The notes under the pieces were generated by a model. That model saw only the letters and a list, made by a program, of their open reading frames with translations. It did no database searches and was not told where the DNA came from. The translations under genes were made by a program, and so were the position numbers. From Palsa-504 sp963739615 (GTDB lineage Bacteria > Actinomycetota > Actinomycetes > Streptosporangiales > Streptosporangiaceae), in NCBI GenBank assembly GCA_963739615.1, contig CAVUBD010000034.1, positions 1-64,000 of the forward strand: a DNA stretch of 64,000 nucleotides, given 5' to 3'. Shown here in pieces: positions 37,370 through 46,914 of this stretch; the first letter of the stretch is position 1, and every line of letters begins with the position of its first letter.

Positions 37370-38143
37370 TCAGGAGGCTGAGGCGGCGGGCTCCAGGGCG
37401 AGGATCTTCTTCGGCGGTTCGATACTGAGTGCGGTGTAGAGGTCCCGCAGGGGCTTGGTCAGGTCGGTGGTCTGCCGGAAGGTGCCGGCGGGGCCGGTCC
37501 AGGTGACGGCGTGCTGGCGCTGGAGCTCGGCGCGGATCCTCGCCCAGGGGCGTCCGGCGGTGTTCTCGGCGACGCGCATCAGGAGGAGGGAGAGCCAGCA
37601 GAGGATGACATGGGCGCGGATGCGGTCCTCGCGCCGGTGGAAGACCGGGCGCAGGTCGATGACCTGCTTCATGTCCCTCCAGCCGCGCTCGACTTGGAGG
37701 AGCTGCTTGTAGCCCAGGGCGATGTCCTCGGTGGTCAGGTTCGGGTCGGAGGTGCGCAGGAGGTACTTGCCGTCGAGGTTCTCCTCGGCCTTGATCTTCG
37801 CCCTGTCCACCCGCAGCAGGCCGGCGGGGGTGACGCGCAGGAACCGCTTCAGGCCGGGCTTCCCGGCTAGGGATCCCTCGAGCTTCGCCCGCTCGGAGGC
37901 AGTGAGGCTGTCGGTGCCGGCGATGAGCTGTTCCAGTTGCGCGACGAGCCGGGCGCGGATGGCGGCGTCGCGTTCGGCCTGGTCAGGGTTGTGGCAGATG
38001 ATGAACCGGTCGGTGTCGTCGCCGAGGCGGACCTCCTTGACCTGGAGGTTGTCCCGGACGGTCTTGTAGCGTCCCTGCCGGGACAGGGCGGCCTTGACGT
38101 CCGGGGAGCCGGTGAGCCTGGAGGCGACGTTCGGCGTCATCAA
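37370..38143 (-). pseudogene. IS1634-family transposase, C-terminal part
   Basis: About 255 codons of an IS1634-type DDE transposase: QGRYKTVRDNLQVKEVRLGD, FIICHNPDQAERDA, DGKYLLRTSDPNLT, the YREK-like block YKQLLQVERGWRDMKQVIDL, and HREDRIRAHVILCWLSLLL. The N-terminal half with the first catalytic Asp is missing; conserved sequence begins only at about 38143. Sequence further upstream in the same frame overlaps a tRNA and is not coding. Confidence 0.8.
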
Positions 38144-38270
38144 GCAAAGGCCGTCCCTGGTACCTGCCGCGATCCGTGCGCAGCCCTTCGCCTGCGACAC
38201 GCCGGACCCCGCGCTGGCGCCCGCCGAGGTCGTCACGCTCGCAGAGGCGATCCGGCGCCTCACGAAGTAG
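38130..38270 (+). pseudogene. Unidentified gene tail
   Basis: About 46 codons with natural composition (FGVIKQRPSLVPAAIRAQPF, ALAPAEVVTLAEAIRRLTK) end in TAG at 38268-38270. It meets the truncated IS1634 transposase head-on, so it may be what remains of the gene the IS landed in. No family recognised. Confidence 0.3.
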
Positions 38271-38496
38271 CCAGGGCGGCGACACCGGCAGGCGCCTGGG
38301 ACAACCTGCGGCCAACTAGTCATAACAAGCACAGATCCGCTCGGGCGGGCCCGGTCTCGGCAAGTCCGTCGACGGCCCGGTCGCCCGCAGGGCGGGAGAA
38401 GGAAATCTCCCAAATTCCTCCCAACACGGCGAAAGCTCCCATCCGGAGCGTAGGATGAGAGCTGTCCGTGGAGCCTCTGAACTGGCCTTACATCTG

Positions 38497-38568
38497 TGGG
38501 CGATACTGGGATCGAACCAGTGACCTCCTCGGTGTGAACGAGGCGCTCTCCCGCTGAGCCAATCGCCC
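38497..38568 (-). tRNA. tRNA-Val (anticodon CAC)
   Basis: A complete 72-nt cloverleaf on the minus strand: acceptor gggcgat/atcgccc, D-arm tggctcagcgggaga, anticodon loop ttcacac (CAC), T-arm ctggttcgatcccag, discriminator A; CCA is not encoded. The sequence 3' of it (38130-38496) contains IS and gene debris, so this tRNA may have been an integration target and marks the right boundary of the island. Confidence 0.95.
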
Positions 38569-39069
38569 GTCGCCGGTCCCTGAGCTGCCCGCCGGGGGCC
38601 AGCGGCCCCTGTGACAGCCTCGTCCGTGCGCCTCCATAGGGTAGCGCATCTTCGCGCCATGCCGCACCCGGCGGGCCGCCGCGCCGCGTCTCGGCCACGT
38701 CCACGACGCCGATTACGCTGTGTAATGGCCAAATCCTGCAAACGTGCGCATCGGAACGCCTTTAATTACGCTCAGTATTGTTATCGAAACGCCTCGTAGA
38801 TAAATGCATGAGATAGAAGTCACAGGCTATGCAATCGACGTACTGAAACACTAAACTGCTTCAACATCGCTGCACGGACTGGACAGCATTTGTCCAGGTC
38901 AGGGCGACGATGAGGTCTAGACTTCCCGGCTGGGAACGAAAGGCGCAAAACGGCATGCTGACCACTTGGGAAAGCTTCACCCTCCGTACGCGTCATAGTC
39001 AACAGCCGGTCGCGTCAGATCGGCAGAGCCCGGTTGTCCGGGACCCGGCTAGGTAGAGGTGGGTAAGCA
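38569..39069. other. Non-coding stretch upstream of the SsgA-like gene
   Basis: No gene is supported. The section 38725-38900 is noticeably AT-richer than its surroundings (aattacgctcagtattgttatc) and probably holds the promoter region for the SsgA-like gene, but I cannot assign -35/-10 boxes with confidence. Confidence 0.35.
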
Positions 39070-39540
39070 ATGAACCGAAGCAGCAGCACCACGATCTCGG
39101 CCGAGCTCGGTCTTAGGCTTGTTGTCCCGCAGCAAACGATTGTTCCCCTTGTGGCCAGTATGTACTACAGCGGCAGTGACCCCTACGCGGTGCGGATGGC
39201 GTTCCATGTCGGCACCGACGAACCGGTCGAGTGGATCTTCGCCAGGGACCTGCTGGCGGCCGGGATCGAGTCGCGGCAGGGTGAGGGAGATGTACAGGTG
39301 TGGCCGACGCCGATATCGTGCGCCGAAACTGACCACCTGGACGTAATCGGGGCGGCGGACACCGCAGGAACGGTACTGAACATCGAGCTTTCCTCCCCAT
39401 TCGGTCAGGCGCACTTTGAAGCCCCAGCTCAGGCGATGGCCGCGTTCCTGCAGCGCACGTACCAAATCGTGCCGGCTGGTAAGGAAAGCGGCTTCATCGA
39501 TATCGAGACGGAACTAAACGACCTACTCCGCAACGCATAG
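39070..39540 (+). CDS. SsgA-family (SsgB-like) sporulation/cell-division regulator
   Basis: 156-aa SsgA-like protein. Family landmarks are STTISAELGLRLVVPQQ, DPYAVRMAFHVGTDEPVEWI, FARDLLAAGIESRQGEGDVQ, LNIELSSPFGQAHFEAPAQA and AFLQRTYQIVPAGKESGFID. SALPs are restricted to morphologically complex actinobacteria; SsgB recruits FtsZ to future septa during sporulation. Length and the strong match to the conserved SsgB core favour that orthologue, but SALP paralogues exist, so no symbol is given. The ATG follows GAGGTGGG at normal spacing. It is monocistronic and ends before a hairpin shared with the convergent MFS gene. Confidence 0.9.
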   Translation: MNRSSSTTISAELGLRLVVPQQTIVPLVASMYYSGSDPYAVRMAFHVGTDEPVEWIFARDLLAAGIESRQGEGDVQVWPTPISCAETDHLDVIGAADTAGTVLNIELSSPFGQAHFEAPAQAMAAFLQRTYQIVPAGKESGFIDIETELNDLLRNA

Positions 39541-39579
39541 CAAAAGCTATCCGGCTGGCCTTAGGTCGCGCCGAGATCG

Positions 39580-39610
39580 CCCCGGTCCACTCCCCCGTGG
39601 TGGGCCGGGG
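39580..39610. terminator. Hairpin between the SsgA-like gene and the MFS gene
   Basis: ccccggtccac pairs with gtggtgggccgggg through CCCCGG/CCGGGG and CCAC/GTGG with a small bulge, followed by tttac. Its place between two convergent stops (39540 and 39612) fits a bidirectional terminator. Confidence 0.6.
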
Positions 39611-39611
39611 T

Positions 39612-40835
39612 TTACTTTTCGTGACCAACGAGTGTCATCGGGGCAGCAGCCCGGCTGAGGAAGAACGCCGCGACGAGCAGCACTCCGGCCAGCATCATCG
39701 CGTGCAGGATGCCGACCCCGTCGGCAAGGGCGCCGATGGCGGGCGGCCCGCCGAGAAAGGCCAGGTAGCCGAGTGAGGCAGCGGTGCTGACGCGTCCCGC
39801 CGCGTACCGCGGGTCGTCGGCGGCCGCACTCATCCCCACCGGGAACCCCAGCGATACGCCGAGCCCCATGAGTACGGCTCCGGCTAGGGCCACCGGGAGG
39901 TAATGGCCGAAGCCGATCAGGAGCAGCCCGGCCAGGGCCACGACGGTACCCGCCCGCAGGACGGCGACCCGGCCGAATCGGTCGATGGCGCGGGGACCGA
40001 ACCACCGGCCGACGGTCATGGCGGCCAGGAACACCGACAGCGCGGCGGCGCCGAGGACCGCGGAGGCGCGGTAGCCGTCAATGACACCCAGGCTGAGCCA
40101 GCTGTTGCCCATGCCCTCGATGACGGTCACGCACAGCACGAACAAGCCGATCAGCAGCGTGCGCGGCTCGGTCCACGCCGCGAGCGGGCTCCCGCGGCCC
40201 GCCTGCCCAGATACGTGCTTGGCCACGTGAACCTCGACCGCCTGGGGTGGCGGGATGGTGCCGGGCCGGGCGGTGCCGGGCAGGAAACTGCGGGTGGCCG
40301 CGGCCAGGGCTACGCCGGTGGCCACCGCGACCGCAAGCAGGTGCGCGGTAACCGGCACGTGCCGGGCGACCAGGATCGTCCCGGCACCCGCCCCGGCCAC
40401 GGTGCCAACGCTCCAGCCGGCGTGGAATTTCGGCAAGATCGCCCGGCCTATGCCGCGCTCGACCGCGGTGCCCTGGACGTTCATCGCGACATCGCCGGCG
40501 CCGGCCCCGAAACCGAAGCCGAACAGGCCGGCCGCCACCGCCGGAATGCCGTGTTCGTAACCCGCCGCGATGACGCCCAGCCCGATCGCGGCGATGACCG
40601 AAGCGGCGACCACTACGCGCGCTTCCCCGAACCGGGCGATGGCGATTCCCGTCAGCGGTACGGAGATCCCCGAGCCGATCGCGCCGAACAGCAGGATCAG
40701 CCCGAGCACGCCTGGGCTCACGTGCAGGGCGGCCCGGACCTGAGGAATACGCGCGGCAAAACTCGCGGTGGCCAAGCCGAGGCCGGTGAAGACCACGGCC
40801 ACGGCGTTCCTCGCCCGGCGGACCTCGGGTGTCAC
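39612..40835 (-). CDS. MFS transporter
   Basis: 407-aa major-facilitator permease with about twelve membrane helices. Between helices 2 and 3 is the typical loop (GIAIARFGEARVVV); IPQVRAALHVSPGVLGLIL and FGFGAGAGDVAMNVQGTAVE resemble the FucP/YbjJ-like sugar/unknown-substrate branch. A hydrophilic central loop (about residues 200-225) separates the halves. It starts (GTG) 7 bp after hutH, so the two are one transcription unit; transport of histidine or a breakdown product is possible but not indicated by the sequence itself. Confidence 0.85.
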   Translation of the reverse strand: MTPEVRRARNAVAVVFTGLGLATASFAARIPQVRAALHVSPGVLGLILLFGAIGSGISVPLTGIAIARFGEARVVVAASVIAAIGLGVIAAGYEHGIPAVAAGLFGFGFGAGAGDVAMNVQGTAVERGIGRAILPKFHAGWSVGTVAGAGAGTILVARHVPVTAHLLAVAVATGVALAAATRSFLPGTARPGTIPPPQAVEVHVAKHVSGQAGRGSPLAAWTEPRTLLIGLFVLCVTVIEGMGNSWLSLGVIDGYRASAVLGAAALSVFLAAMTVGRWFGPRAIDRFGRVAVLRAGTVVALAGLLLIGFGHYLPVALAGAVLMGLGVSLGFPVGMSAAADDPRYAAGRVSTAASLGYLAFLGGPPAIGALADGVGILHAMMLAGVLLVAAFFLSRAAAPMTLVGHEK

Positions 40836-40842
40836 CCCGGGG

Positions 40843-42381
40843 CTACCGGAACGGCATGCAGCTTTCTGCGGCCGCGCGGCATATCTCCGGCAGCAGCGCG
40901 TCCACGGCCGCGAGCTGGTCGGCTACCTCGCGGTCAACGTCCATCCGCGGCACGGCTGAGCGCACGAGCGCGTGCACGGCCCGCAGCGGCACGCTCGGCA
41001 CGGCCACCGACTCGCGCAGGTCAATGCCCTGCGCGGCGCAGCAGATCTCGACGGCCAGGCAGGCGCGGACGTTGCCGACGACCTCACGGAGCTTGCGCAC
41101 CCCGGTCCAGCCCATCGATACGTGATCTTCCTGCTTGCCCGAGGTCGGGATGGTGTCCACGCTGGCCGGGTGGGCGAGTACCTTGTTCTCGCTGACCAGC
41201 GAGGCCGCGGTGTACTGAGCCAGCATGAAGCCTGAGTTGGTGCCGGCCGCCGGGGCCAGGAAGGGCGGCAGGCCGCGGGAGAACGCGGGGTCGAGCATCC
41301 GGTCAACCCGGCGCTCGCTGATCGACGCGAGCTCGGCCAGGGCCATCGCGAGCATGTCGGCGGCGAACGCGAGCGGCTCGCCGTGGAAGTTCCCCGTGGT
41401 CATGACCTCGCCGTCGGGCACGATGACCGGGTTGTCCACGACGGCCCCCAGTTCGATCGTGATCACCTGCCGCGCGAAGCTGAGCACGTCCCGGACCGCG
41501 CCGTGCACCTGCGGCGCGCAGCGCAGGCAGTACGCGTCCTGCACCGCGTGCCTGCTGTCCCGGTGGCTGGCAAGCAGCGGGGATCCGGCCAGCAGCGCGC
41601 GCAGGTTCGCCGCGCTGACCAGCTGACCGGGATGCGGCCGGATCACCTGGACCCGCTCGTCGTAGGGACGGTCGGTGCCGAGCAGCGCCTCGACGGACAG
41701 CGCGCAGGCCACGTCGGCCGCCTGCACCAGCATCTCTGCGTCGTACACGGAGAAGGCCAGCAGCGCCTGCATCGGCTCGGTGCCGTTGACCAGCGACAGC
41801 CCCTCCTTCGGGGCCAGCGTCAGCGGCTCCAGGCCGTGCTCGCGCAGGACTTCGGCGGCCGGACGACCGGACGACGGGTCGCCGGGCGCTCGCAGCCGCC
41901 CTGCCCCGATCAGCGGCTGGGCCAGGTGCGCGAGCTGAGCCAGGTCGCCCGAGGCACCCACCGAGCCCTTGCCGGGAATCACCGGCAGCAGGTCACGTGA
42001 GAGCAGCTCGAGCAGGCGGGCGGGCAGATCCGCGCGCACCCCCGAGTACCCGGCCGCGAGCGTCCTGGCCCGCAGCAGGAGTATCGCCCGCACGGTCTCA
42101 TCGTCCAGCGGCACGCCGACCCCGGCCGCATGCGAGCGGACGATCGCGCCCTGCAGCGCGGTCAGGTCGGCCTCCCCCACTGGGGTGTCGGCCAGCGCGC
42201 CGAACCCGGTGTTCACCCCGTACACCGGCGCGCCGCCGCTGAGCGCCTGCACGACGACCGAACGGCTCGCCTCCATCCGCCCGGGCACATCGGCGCCCAG
42301 GCTGGCGCGCGCTTGCCCGTGCGCCACGGCCACGACGTCGTCCACCGTCAGTGCGCTGCCGTCAACCACGATTTCCCGCAT
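40843..42381 (-). CDS. hutH: Histidine ammonia-lyase
   Basis: 512-aa HutH, which deaminates L-histidine to urocanate, the first step of histidine degradation, in the cytosol. The MIO prosthetic group forms from Ala-Ser-Gly in PGKGSVGASGDLAQLAHL. Other active-site blocks are YGVNTGFGALAD (Tyr), LSLVNGTEPMQALLAF (Asn), QDAYCLRCAPQVHG and FHGEPLAFAADMLA. The length is standard. The ATG at 42381 begins the conserved MREIVVDG; the longer in-frame reading upstream has no family support. No other hut genes are adjacent; only the MFS gene follows. Confidence 0.95.
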   Translation of the reverse strand: MREIVVDGSALTVDDVVAVAHGQARASLGADVPGRMEASRSVVVQALSGGAPVYGVNTGFGALADTPVGEADLTALQGAIVRSHAAGVGVPLDDETVRAILLLRARTLAAGYSGVRADLPARLLELLSRDLLPVIPGKGSVGASGDLAQLAHLAQPLIGAGRLRAPGDPSSGRPAAEVLREHGLEPLTLAPKEGLSLVNGTEPMQALLAFSVYDAEMLVQAADVACALSVEALLGTDRPYDERVQVIRPHPGQLVSAANLRALLAGSPLLASHRDSRHAVQDAYCLRCAPQVHGAVRDVLSFARQVITIELGAVVDNPVIVPDGEVMTTGNFHGEPLAFAADMLAMALAELASISERRVDRMLDPAFSRGLPPFLAPAAGTNSGFMLAQYTAASLVSENKVLAHPASVDTIPTSGKQEDHVSMGWTGVRKLREVVGNVRACLAVEICCAAQGIDLRESVAVPSVPLRAVHALVRSAVPRMDVDREVADQLAAVDALLPEICRAAAESCMPFR

Positions 42382-42598
42382 GATCGACAGCCTCCCATGC
42401 CCGGATGGGGCCGACGGGTCGGCCCCGTGTTTAGCCGTGGTCAGGCCCGTGGTTAGGAGGGCTCGCCGAGGTCCAGGCCGAAGGCGCGTCTGGATCGGGC
42501 CACCCGGGCTCGTTCGGGAAAAATCGACCGGGATCGAAGCGTTCCGAGTTTGCATGAGCGTCAGGATCGGCTACAGTTCTCAACGCACCCAGGTGCGT

Positions 42599-42671
42599 GC
42601 GGACGTGGCTCAGCTGGTAGAGCATCACCTTGCCAAGGTGAGGGTCGCGGGTTCGAATCCCGTCGTCCGCT
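42599..42671 (+). tRNA. tRNA-Gly (anticodon GCC)
   Basis: 73-nt cloverleaf: acceptor gcggacg/cgtccgc, D-arm tggctcagctggtaga, anticodon stem-loop caccttgccaaggtg (GCC), T-arm gcgggttcgaatcccgt, discriminator T. CCA is not encoded. Confidence 0.95.
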
Positions 42672-42707
42672 CTGAGGGTCCTTATGCCCTTGCGGCATGC
42701 CCTTTGC

Positions 42708-42779
42708 GGCGGAGTGGCCGAGTGGCTTAGGCAAGGGCCTGCAAAGCCCTGTACACGGGTTCGATTCCCGTCTCCGCCT
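42708..42779 (+). tRNA. tRNA-Cys (anticodon GCA)
   Basis: 72-nt cloverleaf 36 bp after tRNA-Gly: acceptor ggcggag/ctccgcc, anticodon stem-loop gggcctgcaaagccc (GCA), T-arm acgggttcgattcccgt, discriminator T. The two tRNAs are probably co-transcribed. Confidence 0.95.
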
Positions 42780-42838
42780 CCCTTAAGCCTCGGACCAGGC
42801 ATCTCAGGCCCAGGTTAGCCCACCGGTTTACCGGACCA

Positions 42839-43537
42839 CTAGTCCGTCAGCGCGGATCCAGGTGCGGGGCGGCGGCCAGGTGAGATGAGGCCGGCCTCGT
42901 AGGCGAGCACCACGACCTGAACCCGGTCGCGCAGGCCGAGCTTGGCCAGGATCCGGCCGACATGGGACTTCACCGTCGCCTCGGAGACGTACAAGCTGGC
43001 CGCGATTTCGGTGTTGGACAGCCCGCGGGCCACCGCGATGAGCACCTCGCGCTCGCGTTCGGTCAGCGTGTCCAGCCGCGGGCAGCGCTGCGCCTGCTGG
43101 CCCGCAGAAAGCGGCAGCACCTGGGCGTACTCCTCGAGCAGGCGGCGGGTCACGCGGGGCGAGATGACCGCGTCTCCGGCCGCGACCGTCCTGATGGCGG
43201 CGACCAGCTCGCCGGGGCGCACGTCCTTCAGCAAGAAGCCGCTGGCCCCGGCCCGTAGCGCGCCGAAGGCGTATTCGTCCAGGTCGAAGGTTGTCAGGAC
43301 CAGGACGCGCACCCGCGCGTTGGCCGCGGTGATCCGCATGGTCGCCTCGATGCCGTCCGTGCCCGGCATCCTGATGTCCATGAGCACGACGTCCGGCGCG
43401 TGCCGGCGGGCGAGATCGATGGCCTCGGCGCCGTCGCCCGCTTCCCCGGCCACCGTGATATCCCCCTCGGCCTCCAGGATCATGCGGAAGCCGCGGCGCA
43501 GCAGCGGCTGGTCATCGGCAAGTAGCACGGAGATCAT
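42839..43537 (-). CDS. NarL/FixJ-family response regulator
   Basis: 232 aa. Receiver domain (residues 1-120) with LLADDQPLLRRG (acidic pocket), phospho-acceptor Asp in PDVVLMDIRMPGTDG, Thr in VLVLTTFDLDEYAF and Lys in GFLLKDVRPGEL. The C-terminal LuxR-type helix-turn-helix (LTEREREVLIAVARGLSNTE, YVSEATVKSHVGRIL) binds DNA. Its start overlaps the stop of the upstream kinase by 4 bp (ATGA), so the pair is translationally coupled and the kinase at 43534-44823 is its partner. Targets are unknown. Confidence 0.93.
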   Translation of the reverse strand: MISVLLADDQPLLRRGFRMILEAEGDITVAGEAGDGAEAIDLARRHAPDVVLMDIRMPGTDGIEATMRITAANARVRVLVLTTFDLDEYAFGALRAGASGFLLKDVRPGELVAAIRTVAAGDAVISPRVTRRLLEEYAQVLPLSAGQQAQRCPRLDTLTEREREVLIAVARGLSNTEIAASLYVSEATVKSHVGRILAKLGLRDRVQVVVLAYEAGLISPGRRPAPGSALTD

Positions 43538-44823
43538 GTCGGCACCTGCTCGGGCCGGAAGGTCGCGTCGACCAGCCAGCCTCCGCCGGGGGCGGGGCCG
43601 GCGCGCAGCACGCCGCCGTGCAGGGCGACCCGTTCCCGCATGCCGTCCAGCCCGTGCCCGTGGCTACGCTGTCCCGGGCCGGGGCGGTCGGCGGGCGGAC
43701 CGGCGGCGGGCGGACGGGCGGCGGGGCCGTCGTCGGCGACCCGCACCCGCACCTCGGGATCGTGATAGCCGATCGTGACCTGCGCGCGCCTGGCCCCGGC
43801 ATGCCGGAGCGTGTTGGTTAGCGCCTCCTGGACGATGCGGTAGACGGTCAGCTCGGCGGCCTGGCCGAGCGGGAACTCCGTGCCGTCGACGGCGAGGTCG
43901 GCGGACAGCCCGGTGGCCCGGACGCGGTCGACCAGGCCGCCGAGTTCGGCGAGGCCGGGCTGCGGGGCCAGCGCCGACGACAGTTCGTCGGTCCGCAGCA
44001 CGCCGAGCATCGCCCGCATGTCGGCCAGCGCGCGGCGGCCGACCTCAGCGACCTCGTTCATCGCCTCGACGCCGCGGTCAGGATCGGCGCGACCCACGAT
44101 GGCCGCCGCGTCGGCCAGGGTGATGACCACCGACAGGCTGTGCGACACGATGTCGTGGAGTTCGCGGGCGATCCTGGTCCGCTCGGCGGCCGCCGCTATC
44201 TCCGCCTGCTGGTCCCGCTCGACCTCGAGCCTGCGGGCGCGCTCGTCCATCCAGGCCAGGTACCTGCTGCCAGAGGCCGCGGCCAGGCCCGCGAACAACG
44301 CGGCGACCACGGTAGCGGTGAGGAAGATCAGCGAGCGCTGCGTGGTCCCGGCCGGATCCCACTTGATCGCCGCCATGATGGCGCCCGCTTCGGCCAGCCC
44401 GGCGGCGAGCAGGGCGCGGAGCCGTGACTGATGGGCCGCTACCGTGTAGAGCGCGATCAGCACCGCCACATCGCCAAGCAGCGGGAAGCCGAGCAGCCAC
44501 TGGCCGAACGCGATCGCGCTGATCAGCAGGAAGACCGCGGCGGGCCAGAGGCGCCGGGCGGCGAGCACGGCGATCAGGGCCGCCTGGACGGCGGCCACGC
44601 GCGCACTGGCGAAGCCTGCCCCGGCCAGCCACACGGTGGACAGGGTCAGCAGCACCGCCGCCAGCAGGGCGTCGGTGGCCAGCGGGTGGGTCCGCACCAC
44701 CCGGCGGCCGCGGGAGAACAGGCCGCGAGTGATCTCATCCGGCGGGGCTGTCTCTCGCGCCGCCGGATGGGGAGGGGCTGGCCGCGGAGGGGCTGGCCGC
44801 GGAAGGGCGGGGATCTCGGTCAT
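43534..44823 (-). CDS. NarL-type sensor histidine kinase
   Basis: About 429-aa membrane kinase. A Pro-rich cytosolic N-terminus precedes about five membrane segments (LATDALLAAVLLTLSTVWLA, AVFLLISAIAFGQWL, VAVLIALYTVA, FLTATVVAALFAGLAAAS), a HisKA_3 dimerisation domain with the phospho-His in RELHDIVSHSLSVVI, and a HATPase_c domain with VYRIVQEALTNTLRHAGARR (N box) and RSHGHGLDGMRERVALHGGV (G box). The ATG at 44823 is preferred over a TTG three codons upstream. No extracellular sensor domain is seen, so the signal is probably membrane-linked. Confidence 0.92.
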   Translation of the reverse strand: MTEIPALPRPAPPRPAPPHPAARETAPPDEITRGLFSRGRRVVRTHPLATDALLAAVLLTLSTVWLAGAGFASARVAAVQAALIAVLAARRLWPAAVFLLISAIAFGQWLLGFPLLGDVAVLIALYTVAAHQSRLRALLAAGLAEAGAIMAAIKWDPAGTTQRSLIFLTATVVAALFAGLAAASGSRYLAWMDERARRLEVERDQQAEIAAAAERTRIARELHDIVSHSLSVVITLADAAAIVGRADPDRGVEAMNEVAEVGRRALADMRAMLGVLRTDELSSALAPQPGLAELGGLVDRVRATGLSADLAVDGTEFPLGQAAELTVYRIVQEALTNTLRHAGARRAQVTIGYHDPEVRVRVADDGPAARPPAAGPPADRPGPGQRSHGHGLDGMRERVALHGGVLRAGPAPGGGWLVDATFRPEQVPT

Positions 44824-45050
44824 GCTGCCCAAATGTGCGTCCTTCGTGATTACTTACCGGCAGCGTACCCCCGGCCGGCGGCCCACCGACGCTTCGGCGT
44901 GGCATCGCCGCAGCTAGCGGCCTGGTGATCGGCTCCGCGTCCGACCTGAGGATGAGATCGCGCGGCCGGATTTCGTCCTCCCGGCTATCCCGCTGGCGAG
45001 CGGGCACGGCATAGCGTGGCCTGGCACCGTCTGATTCTCCGGAGGGGATC

Positions 45051-45593
45051 TTGTCTGCTGGACTGTTGCCGTGGCTGGGCCGCGGGCTCGAGCTGGCCCG
45101 CGTGGACTTCGCCCCGGCGCACCGGCAGCCCTCCATCACTCGCGTGCTGGTCGCGCTGGCGGCCTCCGTCGCGGGGGCGCTGACCGCCGACGCGATCCTG
45201 GTGGTGATCGGGACGGCTATTTTCCCTTCGACCAAGGGTTACGTGCATTTCCAGTTCTACGACTACGCCAAGCTGACGATCGTGGGCGTCGTGATCGCCT
45301 GCGCGGCCTGGCCGGTCGTGACACGGGTGAGTTCCGCGCCGCGCTGGTTGTTCTTCCGGCTGGCGATATTGGTCACGCTGGTGCTCTGGCTCCCGGACCT
45401 TTATATCCTGGACCTGGGCCAGCCGGCCCGCGCGGTCGCGGTGCTCATCGTCATGCATCTGGCTATCGCCTTGGTGACATACAACAGCCTCGTGCACATC
45501 GCCAGGGTGCGGCCAGTTGCGCGCGCCGGCGCTCTACGCGAGCCGCCCGGCGCCCGGTCCCGGCCGCTATGCCGGACGCAACATGTGAGGTCC
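45051..45593 (+). CDS. Four-helix membrane protein (DUF6069-like)
   Basis: The N-terminal part of a long open frame, with four predicted membrane segments (LVALAASVAGALTADAILVV, LTIVGVVIACAAWPVV, LFFRLAILVTLVLWLPDLYI, AVAVLIVMHLAIALVTYNSL). Size and topology resemble DUF6069 proteins of actinobacteria. After HIARVRPVARA the sequence becomes Arg/Pro-rich and non-conserved and runs without a stop into the next conserved domain at about 45594, so the native stop has probably been lost. The start at 45051 (TTG) follows GGAGGGGATC. Confidence 0.55.
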
Positions 45594-46443
45594 ATGTACA
45601 GCCAACGACGCGGCCGCCCGGTAGACGCCATCTTCCCGGAGCCGCTCGCCGCGAAGGTACCCGAGATCACCTTCCTGTTCTGGGTGGTCAAGATCCTGAC
45701 CACCTGCGGCGGCGAGGCCGTGTCGGATTACCTGGCCCTCGGCGACCGGTTCGTCGGCGCGCTGGTGGAGGTCGGCCTGATCGTCGTCGGCCTGGTCTGG
45801 CAGTTCAGGACCCGCCGCTACTCCGCGGCCGCCTACTGGTTCCTGGCCTACGCCATCGCGACCTTCGGCACCGGGGTGTCGGACGCCCTGCACCTGTTCG
45901 TGGGCATCCCCTACACGGGGACCACGATCTTGTGGGCCGTGGTACTCGCGATGATCTTCTGGCTCTGGTACCGCAGCGAGGGCACGCTGTCGATCCACAG
46001 CATCACCACCCGGCGCCGGGAGATGTACTACTGGGCGGTGGTATTCGCCACCTTCGCGCTTGGCACGGCGCTTGGCGACTTCACCGGCACGACACTCGGC
46101 CTCGGTTACCTGGCGTCGGGGATCATGTTCTTCCTCATCATCTTGATACCCGCCGTGGCCTGGTCGCGGTTTGAGCTCAACGCGATCGCCGCCTTCTGGT
46201 TCGCCTACGTGGTGACCCGCCCGCTCGGCGCCTCGTTCGCCGACTACCTGGGCCTGGCCGAAATCGCTGTCCGGCCTGGGCCTGGGCTCCGGCCGGGTGG
46301 CGGTTATCGTGGCGATCGCCGTCGCCGTGCTCGTCGGCTACCTCGCCGTCACCCGCCGCGACATCCAGGCGCCGCAGGAGTACGCGGCCAGCCCTCAGCT
46401 GAGCCCGCAACTGGCGCCAGGCAGGCCTCCGGACCGCGGTTAA
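45594..46443 (+). pseudogene. COG4705-type membrane protein, frameshifted near the 3' end
   Basis: Integral membrane protein of the COG4705 type: AAKVPEITFLFWVVKILTTC and GEAVSDYLALGDRFVGALVE, then eight or so membrane helices including TTRRREMYYWAVVFATFALG, TALGDFTGTTLGLGY and RPLGASFADYLGL. At about 46258 one extra base shifts the frame: the native ending (SLSGLGLGSGRVAVIVAIAV, then AVLVGYLAVTRRDIQAPQEY) continues in another frame to a TAA at 46443. The ATG at 45594 is in frame with the preceding protein and lacks a good ribosome site. The function is unknown. Confidence 0.7.
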
Positions 46444-46470
46444 TCGTGATACCGGGGGTAAATAAGCGTC

Positions 46471-46668
46471 ATGGTCAGGATAAGGCGCTGGGTTGTCGGC
46501 AAACGCAAGAAGGTCGTCTGGTCCGAACCGCAACTGCCGCCCTTCGTCAAGATCAACCCGGAGAGCCCTCCCGGTCTCGGGGAAGGGCTCCAGCCCGGCG
46601 ATCTGTCGATGGGCGCCGCGGCGGAAGAGTTCCTCAAGATGGACGAGGGCGAGGACGAGCCAGTCTGA
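46471..46668 (+). CDS. Small hypothetical protein
   Basis: 65 aa with a basic N-terminus (MVRIRRWVVGKRKKVVW) and an acidic C-terminus (AAAEEFLKMDEGEDEPV). A G-rich run lies 12 bp before the ATG. No family is recognised. A hairpin at 46706-46741 follows the stop, which supports a short transcription unit. Confidence 0.55.
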   Translation: MVRIRRWVVGKRKKVVWSEPQLPPFVKINPESPPGLGEGLQPGDLSMGAAAEEFLKMDEGEDEPV

Positions 46669-46705
46669 GCGACGCCCAAGTGGTCCCTGCGCACGCACCC
46701 ATGCT

Positions 46706-46741
46706 CGTTCGGGATAAAGATCTTTAAGATCTGGCCGAACG
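46706..46741. terminator. Two-part hairpin downstream of the small ORF
   Basis: Outer arms cgttcgg and ccgaacg (7 bp) enclose an inner agatct-tta-agatct hairpin. The site is unusually AT-rich for this region. A terminator is the simplest reading; a palindromic protein-binding site is possible. Confidence 0.5.
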
Positions 46742-46914
46742 GGACGGGGTACCCGCATCCGGCCAACTGCGTGCAGCCGAGGCGGCGACGGTCCAGCCGC
46801 CCACCAGCAGAACGGGAGACCCGGCCGAGGAGAGCACGCCCCACCAAGGCATGACCGGCACGGTCACCACCGTAATATGCTCGCCGATGATGCGGTCGGC
46901 GCAGGGAGGCAATC

